Assembly (NCBI RefSeq): GCF_002115825.1
Contig: NZ_JFJZ01000018.1
Location: 25,330 to 89,329, forward strand
DNA length: 64,000 nucleotides
Direction of reading: 5' to 3'
DNA from: Thalassospira sp. MCCC 1A01428
GTDB taxonomy: Bacteria > Pseudomonadota > Alphaproteobacteria > Rhodospirillales > Thalassospiraceae
Every line of letters starts with the position of its first letter. The stretch's first letter is position 1. The notes beneath the pieces were generated by a model that was not told the origin of the DNA, did no database searches, and worked only from the letters and a program-made list of their open reading frames with translations. Below, piece by piece: positions 1 through 7,508 of the stretch. Both the position numbers and the translations under genes were made by a program.

Positions 1-431
1 ACCGGCACGGCGACATAATGCCCGTCATATTTCATAAGGGTGCTAAGGCGTTTAGGCAGGATTTCGTCCCATTTTTCTTTTTGGGCGACGTCATCGAGAT
101 TAGCAAGAGCCCCTTGTTCAGCCCATTCCATGATCGCAGGGCTTTTTAATTGTACAGCGGTTGGGGCATCCCCTGATAAAACCCGGGAACGCAATACTGT
201 CATGGCGGCAGAGCCACCACCACCAGCCACGGGGCTATCGATCCATTTGCCGCCATGGGCTTCAAAGTCGTTTTTTAGGGCAACGGCGGCTTTGGCCTCT
301 CCACCCGAGGTCCAGTAGTGCAAAACTTCGACTGTTGGTTCGGCCTGGGCGAGTGCCGGGGTGACCAGCGCTGTTGCACAAAGAATAGCGCCAAGTGTTT
401 TCGTGTTGAACCGTGATTTAAGCGAATACAT
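1..431 (-). CDS. Sugar ABC transporter substrate-binding protein (N-terminal part only)
   Basis: The first 143 codons are present and the gene runs off the left edge. The ATG at 431-429 follows a strong GGGAGG ribosome site. A Sec signal peptide ends near the ALAQA motif at about residue 30, so the product is periplasmic. The mature start reads EVLHYWTSGGEA, followed by a glycine-rich GGGGSAAM segment and MKYDGHYVAVPV. This matches the family-1 extracellular solute-binding proteins of carbohydrate ABC importers and most resembles the glucose/mannose-type binding proteins (GtsA-like). The permease and ATPase genes would lie outside the window, to the left. The sugar specificity is inferred only. 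Confidence 0.85.
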   Translation of the reverse strand, partial: MYSLKSRFNTKTLGAILCATALVTPALAQAEPTVEVLHYWTSGGEAKAAVALKNDFEAHGGKWIDSPVAGGGGSAAMTVLRSRVLSGDAPTAVQLKSPAIMEWAEQGALANLDDVAQKEKWDEILPKRLSTLMKYDGHYVAVP

Positions 432-1009
432 TTTTTCCTCCCGTTTTTTATGATGTAGCGACCATGCGACGGGAAGTCGGGTTTTGCATCCCGAATGGTG
501 TAACAGAATATTGCCAGACGCCATTTTGAAACGAACTGTTACAATAAATGATAGCGCTAACATTGTATCTGTGATGATGGAGCGTTCTTTGCGCTGTCAG
601 ATGAACTTCACTTGGTCACTGATCCAAAGTTGCAAGCGCCTTGTTGCCGACTTTGGGGAGCAGGCAAGTTTCCACTTTGACGAGGTCACGGGAGGGGAAA
701 GAGGGCTTTTTATTTCATTGTACAAGGGGCGACGACGGAATGAAGCGAATGTGGGTGCGGTGCGATATAATTGCGCAGAAGCAAAAAAGGCTTGTTTTTC
801 TGTTGTTTATGGACGGATAGGTAGTTCAAAATCTAATTGAACCCATTCAATTATGACTATTTGGAACAGATGATATGCAATCTTGGTGGATTGAGATGTT
901 TGATCAATTTCGTCATATTGCAACGCAGAAGAACGGAGCAGAGCGCATCCGGCAACATAATGAAGCCGAGATTTGAGCGCTCATCAGTTTGAAACACAGG
1001 AGGTTCAAC
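432..1009. other. Intergenic region between the ABC transporter gene and the DUF1127 gene
   Basis: About 580 bases between divergently oriented genes. It must hold the promoter of the minus-strand ABC operon and that of the plus-strand DUF1127 gene. A 118-codon open frame at 484-840 lacks a ribosome site and any recognisable domain, so I do not call it. A 33-codon frame at 875-976 is listed separately as a weak candidate. I see no clear operator or repeat. Confidence 0.5.
875..976 (+). CDS. Possible 33-residue small protein
   Basis: An ATG at 875 follows GGAA at 863-866 with 8-base spacing and opens a 33-codon frame rich in charged and aromatic residues (starts MQSWWIEMFDQF, ends HNEAEI). 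It stops 33 bases before the DUF1127 gene, which would fit a two-gene small-protein transcript. I do not recognise it. Length and context are the only support, and it may be chance. Confidence 0.25.
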   Translation: MQSWWIEMFDQFRHIATQKNGAERIRQHNEAEI

Positions 1010-1174
1010 ATGTTCTTGTCCAGTATCATCGTTGCTGTTCGTCGTTGGGCCTATGCACGGTCAGTCGCGAACGAACTTTACGATCTCGACAGCCGTGATT
1101 TGGATGATGTCGGGATTTCCCGCTGGCAGATCAAAGACGTTGCACGCAAAGCTGCACGTGACGCGATCGCTTAA
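1010..1174 (+). CDS. DUF1127 small protein
   Basis: A 54-residue basic protein. The ATG at 1010 sits 6 bases after a perfect AGGAGG (998-1003), so the in-frame TTG at 989 is not needed. The middle reads ELYDLDSRDLDDVGISRWQI, the typical DUF1127 core (L..L.D..L.DIGI.R..I). These short arginine-rich proteins are common in Alphaproteobacteria. Some members have been linked to stress and phosphate or carbon metabolism and to RNA turnover. The role here is unknown. The gene is monocistronic, ending in a terminator at 1225-1252. Confidence 0.8.
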   Translation: MFLSSIIVAVRRWAYARSVANELYDLDSRDLDDVGISRWQIKDVARKAARDAIA

Positions 1175-1224
1175 GCAGGCGGAAATAGATCGACAGCGTC
1201 TAACTAGTAGGCTGCTGTATGCAG

Positions 1225-1252
1225 AAGCCGGGCCATTGTGACCCGGCTTTTT
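1225..1252 (+). terminator. Rho-independent terminator after the DUF1127 gene
   Basis: An 8-base-pair stem, AAGCCGGG (1225-1232) with CCCGGCTT (1242-1249), is followed by a T-rich tail. It lies about 50 bases after the stop codon. Confidence 0.8.
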
Positions 1253-1259
1253 GTATGTC

Positions 1260-1647
1260 TGGTCATCCTCTGCGCGCCAGCACCATATATAAATGACGAT
1301 ATGAACGCCGTCCGGTTCAGATTTTCATCCATCCATATATTTTAATCGGTATTGACCACAATCGACCTTATCTTTCCTGCAAGCCCGCCCCGGAGGGGCT
1401 GTCAGATGGTACTTCCGATTCGCATCGCCAGTTAAACAGATGTATCGATGAAATAATCCTCAAACTGCGTAACGATAATTGTTTGCACGATGTTTGTTAA
1501 GATTGATTTTTACTTCGACAAATTCTTTACCATGTTTTGCAAAAAATCGTTAAGTTATTGATAGTGGTAATCAATGACGTCGTTTTCCCTTGAATTAATT
1601 GGTGCTACTTCCCAGAATAGGCGTTAGCCAAATGGAGGAGACCCAAT
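1260..1647. other. Intergenic region upstream of the bacterioferritin operon
   Basis: About 390 AT-richer bases that must contain the bfr promoter. The ribosome site is GGAGGAG, just before the ATG at 1648. I looked for an iron-responsive element and found none I would defend. No convincing open frame is present. Confidence 0.5.
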
Positions 1648-2124
1648 ATGAAAGGTGATCGGCAGATCATTGGTTACCTTAATCGCATCCTCACGAACCA
1701 GTTGACCGCGATTAATCAATATTTTTTGCACGCCCGCATGCTCAAAAACTGGGGTGTCGCGGAAATGGGCGAATATGAATTCAAATTGTCCATCAAGGAA
1801 ATGAAGCGCGCCGACGATTTGATCGAGCGCATTTTGTTTCTTGACGGGCTGCCGAACTTGCAGAATCTCAACAAATTGCTGATTGGCGAGAATGTTGGCG
1901 AGATCGTTGAATGTGACGTGAAGTACGAGCTGTCTGCGTTGCCATTGCTGCGTGAAGCTATTTCTGCCTGCGAAAAGGCAGAAGACTTTGTTACCCGCGA
2001 TTTGCTTGTTTCTTTTCTGGAAGATCAGGAAGAGCATGTCGACTGGCTCGAAACCGAGCAGTGGCAGCTTGATAATGTCGGTGTTCAGAATTACATCCAG
2101 AGCCGTTCAGGCGACGGCGACTAA
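1648..2124 (+). CDS. bfr: Bacterioferritin, haem-binding subunit with degraded ferroxidase site
   Basis: A 158-residue four-helix ferritin-like protein of normal bacterioferritin length, starting MKGDRQIIGYLN. Aligned by eye to E. coli Bfr, it keeps the haem ligand Met52 in an EMKRADDL context. It has lost three of six ferroxidase ligands: Glu18 is Gln, His54 is Arg and Glu127 is Gln. Glu51, Glu94 and His130 remain. It is therefore predicted to carry haem but oxidise iron poorly on its own. The second subunit gene starts 20 bases downstream and has the opposite pattern, so the two probably form a mixed 24-mer for iron storage. Paired bfr genes are known in Magnetospirillum and Neisseria. Confidence 0.93.
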   Translation: MKGDRQIIGYLNRILTNQLTAINQYFLHARMLKNWGVAEMGEYEFKLSIKEMKRADDLIERILFLDGLPNLQNLNKLLIGENVGEIVECDVKYELSALPLLREAISACEKAEDFVTRDLLVSFLEDQEEHVDWLETEQWQLDNVGVQNYIQSRSGDGD

Positions 2125-2144
2125 TCATTCAGGGAGCGTGCGCC

Positions 2145-2636
2145 ATGAAAGGCAGCCAGAAGGTTATTGATATTCTTAATCGGCAATTAACCGCCGAATT
2201 GTCCGCTGCGGACCAATATAACACCCATGCGGAAATGTATCTCGATTGGGGGCTTCATGCCCTGTATGAGCGGATGCATCATGAAAAAGACGAAGAACTT
2301 GATCACGCCAAGCGTTTGATCGAGCGTATTTTGTTTCTGGAAGGGGTGCCCGATACGGCATCGCGTACGCCGATTAGCGTTGGCCAGACGGTTCCGGAAA
2401 TGATGAAAAACGATCTTGATCATGAATATATGGTGATCAAGTATCTTAAAGAATCCATCAAGGTTTGCGAAGCCGAGGGTGACTATCAGACCCGTAATGT
2501 TCTGACTCAGCTTCTTGACGATAGCGAGGAAGATCATGCGCACTGGATCGAACAGCAGATTCGCCTGATCGATATGATGGGTCTTCAAAATTATATTCAG
2601 TTCCGCGCTGTAGGTGAACCTTCGCCGCATGGCTAA
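2145..2636 (+). CDS. bfr: Bacterioferritin, ferroxidase subunit lacking the haem methionine
   Basis: A 163-residue partner of the preceding gene. By alignment to E. coli Bfr it has Glu18, Glu51, His54 and Glu94, plus Glu128 and His131 (shifted by a one-residue insertion near 125), which is a complete di-iron ferroxidase centre. The residue at position 52 is Leu, in EELDHAKRL, so the inter-subunit haem ligand is missing. The ATG at 2145 follows a GGGAGCG site. The product should oxidise and store ferrous iron in the cytoplasm as a heteropolymer with the upstream subunit. A terminator follows at 2683-2716, so the two genes form a closed unit. Confidence 0.93.
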   Translation: MKGSQKVIDILNRQLTAELSAADQYNTHAEMYLDWGLHALYERMHHEKDEELDHAKRLIERILFLEGVPDTASRTPISVGQTVPEMMKNDLDHEYMVIKYLKESIKVCEAEGDYQTRNVLTQLLDDSEEDHAHWIEQQIRLIDMMGLQNYIQFRAVGEPSPHG

Positions 2637-2682
2637 GGCTTACACTCAAGTCTAAGGCGGACGTTTAAATAACGTGTCGAGG

Positions 2683-2716
2683 AAAGGGCTGCCAGATTTG
2701 GCGGCCCTTTCTGTTT
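2683..2716 (+). terminator. Rho-independent terminator of the bacterioferritin operon
   Basis: AAAGGGCTGCC (2683-2693) pairs with GGCGGCCCTTT, using one G-U pair, and is followed by a T-rich tail including TTTTT. Confidence 0.8.
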
Positions 2717-2849
2717 TTGGGTGCAAATTTTTGTAAACGTACAATATGAAGCCCGCCTTTGATTGGGGCTGTTTTGCGGACAGAAAGGGCATTTGTGATC
2801 GGAGGTGGTGGTTCGGGCCCGCCGCGGCGAATTTACTTTAACAGAATGC

Positions 2850-2880
2850 TTGACCTTCCTGTCGCTGGAAACTTTATGTT
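2850..2880 (+). promoter_or_regulatory. CueR-type copper-responsive promoter of copA
   Basis: TTGACC (2850-2855) is a good -35 and TATGTT (2875-2880) a fair -10. They are separated by 19 bases, the overlong spacer typical of MerR-family-activated promoters. Inside the spacer is the dyad ACCTTCC-TGTCGCT-GGAAACT, very close to the E. coli copA operator, which has the same 7-base centre length. The predicted transcript starts about 25 bases before the copA ATG. Because cueR is in the same operon, the activator would induce its own gene. Confidence 0.75.
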
Positions 2881-2912
2881 GTCATACATATTGAAAAAGC
2901 GAGGTGTTCGCG

Positions 2913-5354
2913 ATGACAGCAATGACAAAGCCACAGAGTGAAGGCAGCGATGTGACGTTACAGGTGGACGGCATGAGCTGTGCATCGTGTGCGGGGCGCG
3001 TGGAGAAGGCGATCAACAAGATCGATGGTATTGGCGAGGTGGATGTCAACCTGGCCATGAATACCGCCCATGTTCGGTTTGACGAAAATGGCAAGGCTGG
3101 AATTCGCGATGTCGCGTCCGCCATTCGTAACGCGGGCTATAGTGTTTCAGAACAGAAGCTGGCCTATGATATTGATGGCATGACTTGTGCCAGCTGTTCC
3201 GGACGGGTGGAAAAGGCGCTGGGTAAACTGCCCGGTGTGACCGAAGCAACGGTTAATTTGGCGATGGAACGGGCCGATATTTCAGTGATTTCTGGAATGG
3301 TAAGTGACAGTCAGGTGATTGCAGCAGTTGAGAAAGCGGGCTATCACGCAGTTTCCCGTAATCAAAAACTGTCTAATGACAATAAGGCCGAAAAAACCTC
3401 CGATCATGCTTTGTGGTGGTTGGCTGCGTCGATCATATTATCGGCGCCGTTAATCGGACAAATGATATGGATGTATCTTGGGGTTGATTTTCGCCTGTCC
3501 GCCTGGGTTGAGCTTGCCTTGGCAACACCGGTGCAGTTTGTCATTGGCTGGCGGTTTTACCGCGGGGCGTGGTTGGCATTGCGCAACCGTGCAGCCAATA
3601 TGGATGTGCTGGTCGCATTGGGCACGTCGGCAGCCTATTTTCTGAGCCTTTATAATATGGTGCAACCTGGCATAAGTGGGGCAGGGCACCTGTATTTTGA
3701 GGCATCAGCCACGATCATTACCCTGATCCTGGGGGGTAAGATTATGGAAGAACGCGCCAAGCGTGGGGCATCGGCCGCCATTCGTGAATTGATGGCGCTA
3801 CGCCCACGCAAGGCGCGCAGGCTGGATGTTGAAACGGGTGCAGAAACCGAGGTTTCTGTTGATGATTTGAACGTTGACGACATCGTACGCGTGCGTCCTG
3901 GTGAAAAACTGCCTATTGATGGTGAGGTGGTTGCCGGGGAAAGCGAAATTGATGAATCACTGATTACCGGCGAAACACGGCCTGTATTACGCAGCACAGG
4001 TGACGCGGTTGTTGGCGGCGCTGTTAACGGGACAGGGCGCATTGACATCCGGGTAAATGCGGTTGGCGAAGATACGACATTGTCGCGGATTATCCGGCTG
4101 GTAGAGCAGGCCCAAACGGGCAAAGCCCCGGTGCAGCAAATGGTTGACAAGGTAGCTGCTGTTTTTGTGCCCGTCATTATTATGATTGCCTTGTTAACAC
4201 TTGCCGGGTGGTTGATCGCGGGGTTTGGCCTTGAGGCAGCGATTGTTGCATCTGTGTCGGTGTTGGTAATTGCCTGTCCATGTGCCCTGGGCCTGGCAAC
4301 GCCAACGGCTTTGGTTGCCGGAACAGGGGCGGCAGCAAAGGCTGGCATTCTGATCCGCAATTTTGAAGCGCTTGAACATGCCCATAATGTCGATGCCGTG
4401 ATTTTTGATAAAACAGGTACGCTTACTGAAGGGGTGCCGACGGTTCATGATGTTGTTCCAGCCCATGATTTTGGCAACAAAACTGAACTGCTGCGTCTGG
4501 CGGCGTCGCTTCAGCGCGCAAGCGAACATCCATTGGCCCACGCCGTGGTGCAGGCCGCAAATGACGATGATTTGAAACTGGCCAATGTCGATAATTTCAA
4601 AAGTACGACGGGTGCCGGTGTTAGCGGCACAGTCGACGGGCGACCTGTTCTGATTGGGACGGAAGCCTTGTTACGCGATAATAACGCAACATTGCCCGAG
4701 GCCGATATAACCAGGGCTATTGGCGATGCAGAACACAAGGGCAGAACAGTTGTACTGGTGGCTGTGGACGGCAAGTTTGCCGGGTATCTGACCCTGGAAG
4801 ATAAAATTCGCGAAAGTGCCATTGCCGCCGTTAAACACCTCAAGCAGCGCGGTATTGTCAGCATTATGTTGTCGGGTGATGCCGAAGATGTTGCCGCCCA
4901 TGTTGGGCAGGAAATTGGCATGGATAGCTGGCGTGGGCGCATTCGTCCGCAAGACAAGGCCCGTGAAGTTAAAAAACTGCGCAAGGAAGGCCGTCATGTT
5001 GCGATGGTGGGTGATGGTATTAATGACGCCCCCGCATTGGCCGCGGCAGATGTCGGCATTGCGATGGGGGGCGGCACTGACGTTGCCATGGAAACCGCCG
5101 GCATTACCCTGATGCGATCAGACCCGGCATTGGTGGCCGGGGCGATTGATATTTCCATCGCTACCCGACGCAAGATTACACAAAACCTGTTCTGGGCATT
5201 TGGTTACAACGTGATCGGGGTACCACTTGCAGCATTTGGTATTTTAAGCCCGGCGATTGCAGGGGCAGCGATGGCGTTAAGTTCGGTGTCGGTTGTGACC
5301 AATTCATTGATGTTGCGACGCTGGCATGTGCGCAATGAGGGAGGGCAAAAATGA
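2913..5354 (+). CDS. copA: Copper-exporting P1B-type ATPase
   Basis: An 813-residue inner-membrane pump that exports Cu(I) using ATP. Two N-terminal heavy-metal-associated domains carry CASC motifs (Cys23/26 and Cys92/95). These are followed by hydrophobic helices, the actuator motif TGE, the transmembrane metal motif CPC (455-457), the phosphorylation motif DKTGT with Asp499, the SEHP motif and GDGINDAP. The ATG at 2913 follows GAGG at 2901-2904. An upstream in-frame GTG at 2904 overlaps that site and is unlikely. The stop overlaps the cueR start as ATGA. A CueR-type promoter lies just upstream, so copper induction is expected. Confidence 0.96.
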   Translation: MTAMTKPQSEGSDVTLQVDGMSCASCAGRVEKAINKIDGIGEVDVNLAMNTAHVRFDENGKAGIRDVASAIRNAGYSVSEQKLAYDIDGMTCASCSGRVEKALGKLPGVTEATVNLAMERADISVISGMVSDSQVIAAVEKAGYHAVSRNQKLSNDNKAEKTSDHALWWLAASIILSAPLIGQMIWMYLGVDFRLSAWVELALATPVQFVIGWRFYRGAWLALRNRAANMDVLVALGTSAAYFLSLYNMVQPGISGAGHLYFEASATIITLILGGKIMEERAKRGASAAIRELMALRPRKARRLDVETGAETEVSVDDLNVDDIVRVRPGEKLPIDGEVVAGESEIDESLITGETRPVLRSTGDAVVGGAVNGTGRIDIRVNAVGEDTTLSRIIRLVEQAQTGKAPVQQMVDKVAAVFVPVIIMIALLTLAGWLIAGFGLEAAIVASVSVLVIACPCALGLATPTALVAGTGAAAKAGILIRNFEALEHAHNVDAVIFDKTGTLTEGVPTVHDVVPAHDFGNKTELLRLAASLQRASEHPLAHAVVQAANDDDLKLANVDNFKSTTGAGVSGTVDGRPVLIGTEALLRDNNATLPEADITRAIGDAEHKGRTVVLVAVDGKFAGYLTLEDKIRESAIAAVKHLKQRGIVSIMLSGDAEDVAAHVGQEIGMDSWRGRIRPQDKAREVKKLRKEGRHVAMVGDGINDAPALAAADVGIAMGGGTDVAMETAGITLMRSDPALVAGAIDISIATRRKITQNLFWAFGYNVIGVPLAAFGILSPAIAGAAMALSSVSVVTNSLMLRRWHVRNEGGQK

Positions 5355-5743
5355 ATATTTCCGATGCCGCACAGGACAGTGGCCTGCCTGCCAAAACCAT
5401 TCGCTATTACGAAGAAATCGGGTTGGTTCACCCGGGGCGCCTTGCCAATGGATATCGTGACTACAGTGATCAGGATTTGCATAAATTGCGGTTTTTGCAG
5501 CGATCGCGCGGTTTGGGTTTTTCGATAGAGGATTGCAGGACGCTGTTGTCCTTATACGAGGATCACAATCGCGCATCTGCTGATGTACGCCAGATTGCAA
5601 AAGCGCATCTCGACGATATTGACCGTAAAATTGCAGAACTAAAGAGCCTTCAGACGACATTGCGTCATCTGGTGCATCAATGTCATGGCGATGACCGGCC
5701 TGATTGCCCGATTATCGAGGATTTGGCCGGTCCGTCAGCATGA
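5351..5743 (+). CDS. cueR: Copper-responsive MerR-family activator CueR
   Basis: A 130-residue regulator. The N-terminal winged helix-turn-helix begins MNISDAAQDSGLPAKTIRYYE, followed by the long dimerisation helix. Near the C-terminus is CHGDDRPDC, the C-X7-C copper-binding loop that separates CueR from other MerR proteins, followed by PIIEDL. It should bind the 19-base-spacer promoter at 2850-2880 and activate copA and itself when Cu(I) is bound. It overlaps copA by four bases, implying translational coupling. Confidence 0.92.
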   Translation: MNISDAAQDSGLPAKTIRYYEEIGLVHPGRLANGYRDYSDQDLHKLRFLQRSRGLGFSIEDCRTLLSLYEDHNRASADVRQIAKAHLDDIDRKIAELKSLQTTLRHLVHQCHGDDRPDCPIIEDLAGPSA

Positions 5744-5816
5744 TATGGCAACGGGGCCATACCCGTTAATGCCCGGTGTAAACTGGAACTATCTAAAATA
5801 GAGAGAGAAACAACCT

Positions 5817-6299
5817 GTGAAGAACAAATGGGGTTACAGTGCAATCGCGCTGGGCGTAGTCGTGCTTGCTATTGTCGGGTATCAGTATTTCAAACCCGGT
5901 CAATCACAGTCGCCAGCTGCAAATATTGATGCATCAGACCTGCATCTGGTGGCGGCAGGCAAAAAAATTTACGATGCCAATTGCGCATCCTGCCATGGCG
6001 ATAAGCTGGAAGGCGAGGCAAATTGGCAAAAACGCGGACCTGATGGTTTGTTACCGGCTCCGCCCCATGATGCCAGCGGCCATACATGGCATCATCCTGA
6101 TGATATGCTGTTTGATCTGACCAAATACGGTCCGGCTAAAATGGTTGGAAATGGCTATCAAAGCACGATGCCGGCATTTGAAGGTACATTGTCGGATGAC
6201 GATATTGTTGATGTGCTGTCCTATATTAAAAGCCGTTGGCCCGATGAAATTCGCAAACGGAATGATCAAATGAATGCAGCCGCGCAGGCTGAAAAATAA
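5817..6299 (+). CDS. Membrane-anchored mono-haem cytochrome c
   Basis: A 160-residue protein with a GTG start at 5817 after a GAGAGA-rich ribosome site. One N-terminal transmembrane segment (about 8-23) is followed by a periplasmic class I cytochrome c domain. The haem motif is CASCH (Cys56, Cys59, His60) and the likely sixth ligand is Met118 in STMPAF. It lies 73 bases after cueR with only a weak 6-bp hairpin between, so it may be part of the copper transcript. Similar small cytochromes occur beside copper-resistance genes. The electron partner is unknown and cannot be read from the sequence. Confidence 0.85.
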   Translation: MKNKWGYSAIALGVVVLAIVGYQYFKPGQSQSPAANIDASDLHLVAAGKKIYDANCASCHGDKLEGEANWQKRGPDGLLPAPPHDASGHTWHHPDDMLFDLTKYGPAKMVGNGYQSTMPAFEGTLSDDDIVDVLSYIKSRWPDEIRKRNDQMNAAAQAEK

Positions 6300-6349
6300 A
6301 ATCTGATTGTGCCCTATGGAAAACCTGCTACCCGGCAGATTTCAGGGGC

Positions 6350-7477
6350 TTACCCGGCGTGCGGCATTGGCAGGCATATTTTAACGGCAGTGCCGCAGCC
6401 GGGCTTGCTTTCAATGATAAAGCGTCCACCATGCAGTTCTGTAAGCATTTTTGCCAGTGGCAACCCAAGTCCTGTTCCGGCGCTTTCCTTGATGCCTTTG
6501 GGGTGGAGCTGCGAAAAACGGGTCAGGGCGCGAGGTATATCCTGTGGGGCAATACCAACACCGGTATCGCTAATGGTAAAAATGGCTTCGTTCGCAGTTG
6601 TATGCAGTTCAAGGGAAATTTCACCGCCATCCGGGGTGTATTTTCCGGCATTGGTTAAAATATTGATCAGGATCTGCTTTAATTTCAAACGGTCACAGTT
6701 AATGGTAATGGCTTGATCGGGCAGGTTTAATGTTAAAACATGTCGGCGACGGTTGAAATCGTCAGCTATCAATTTGATGGCTTCACGTGCAATCGTCACG
6801 GCATTGTTTGACTCAGGTTTGATTGTCATCGCCCCGTCGTTCATTTTTGCCGTGTCAAGAACATCGTTGACCAACGATAGCAAATGGGTTCCGGCTTCGT
6901 AAATATCCTGCCCGCATTCGCGGTAGGTTTGCGTTATATCGCCCAAAATAGCCTCGGCGATCAGCTCGGAATTGCCGATAATCGCATTTAACGGGGTGCG
7001 CAATTCATGACCCATATTGGCCAGAAAATCGGTTTTGGTGGCGTTTACATCGTTCCGGTCCTGATTATGGGCTAGCAGGTTTTGTTCTGCGATGCGGTTG
7101 TTGCTGTTTTCCATCAATGTTAGCAAAACCGCTGGTACGCTTTGATTTTCCGCTATCCATTCAAGTGCTGAAATCGTTAGCCGACATGGAACGTTTTGGT
7201 GTGCTGCATTCACAACTGTGATGTCGCCACACCAAAACCGGCCGGATGCAAAGATATGTTCCAGGTCATCTACGATGCCTTGCGACAGAAATGATGCCTT
7301 GTGATGAAGAAGGTCTTCGGCGCTGATGCCCAGAATTTGCCCAAGTGCATTGTTGGCTTGAAGGACTTTACCATCGCGCAGGCAAATTGCGGCCCCATAT
7401 GGCAGGGCCAGCAGCAGGGCATTATTTTCGATTGGGCCGGTTGTTTTGCCATAATTTTTCGATTGGTTGGCACTCAT
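6350..7477 (-). CDS. Soluble PAS-domain sensor histidine kinase
   Basis: A 375-residue protein. A PAS-like sensor region (about 20-125) is followed by a HisKA dimerisation domain with H-box MGHELRTPLNAI (His157) and a HATPase_c domain with N-box NILTNAGKYTPDGG, DTGVGI and GTGLGLPLA. I see no transmembrane segment or signal peptide, so it is predicted to sense an intracellular cue. It lies 31 bases downstream of dadA on the same strand and is probably co-transcribed. No response regulator gene is adjacent, so its partner is unknown. It converges with the cytochrome c gene. Confidence 0.88.
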   Translation of the reverse strand: MSANQSKNYGKTTGPIENNALLLALPYGAAICLRDGKVLQANNALGQILGISAEDLLHHKASFLSQGIVDDLEHIFASGRFWCGDITVVNAAHQNVPCRLTISALEWIAENQSVPAVLLTLMENSNNRIAEQNLLAHNQDRNDVNATKTDFLANMGHELRTPLNAIIGNSELIAEAILGDITQTYRECGQDIYEAGTHLLSLVNDVLDTAKMNDGAMTIKPESNNAVTIAREAIKLIADDFNRRRHVLTLNLPDQAITINCDRLKLKQILINILTNAGKYTPDGGEISLELHTTANEAIFTISDTGVGIAPQDIPRALTRFSQLHPKGIKESAGTGLGLPLAKMLTELHGGRFIIESKPGCGTAVKICLPMPHAG

Positions 7478-7508
7478 CGTAAAACCCCAGCTTACGAAAA
7501 ATTTCGGA

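Noticed and set aside
484..840. 118-codon plus-strand frame upstream of the DUF1127 gene
   Set aside because: No ribosome site, no recognisable domain, irregular composition, and it lies in what should be a divergent promoter region.
2759..2941. 60-codon frame covering the copA promoter
   Set aside because: It runs through the CueR operator and into copA in another frame, with no family features.
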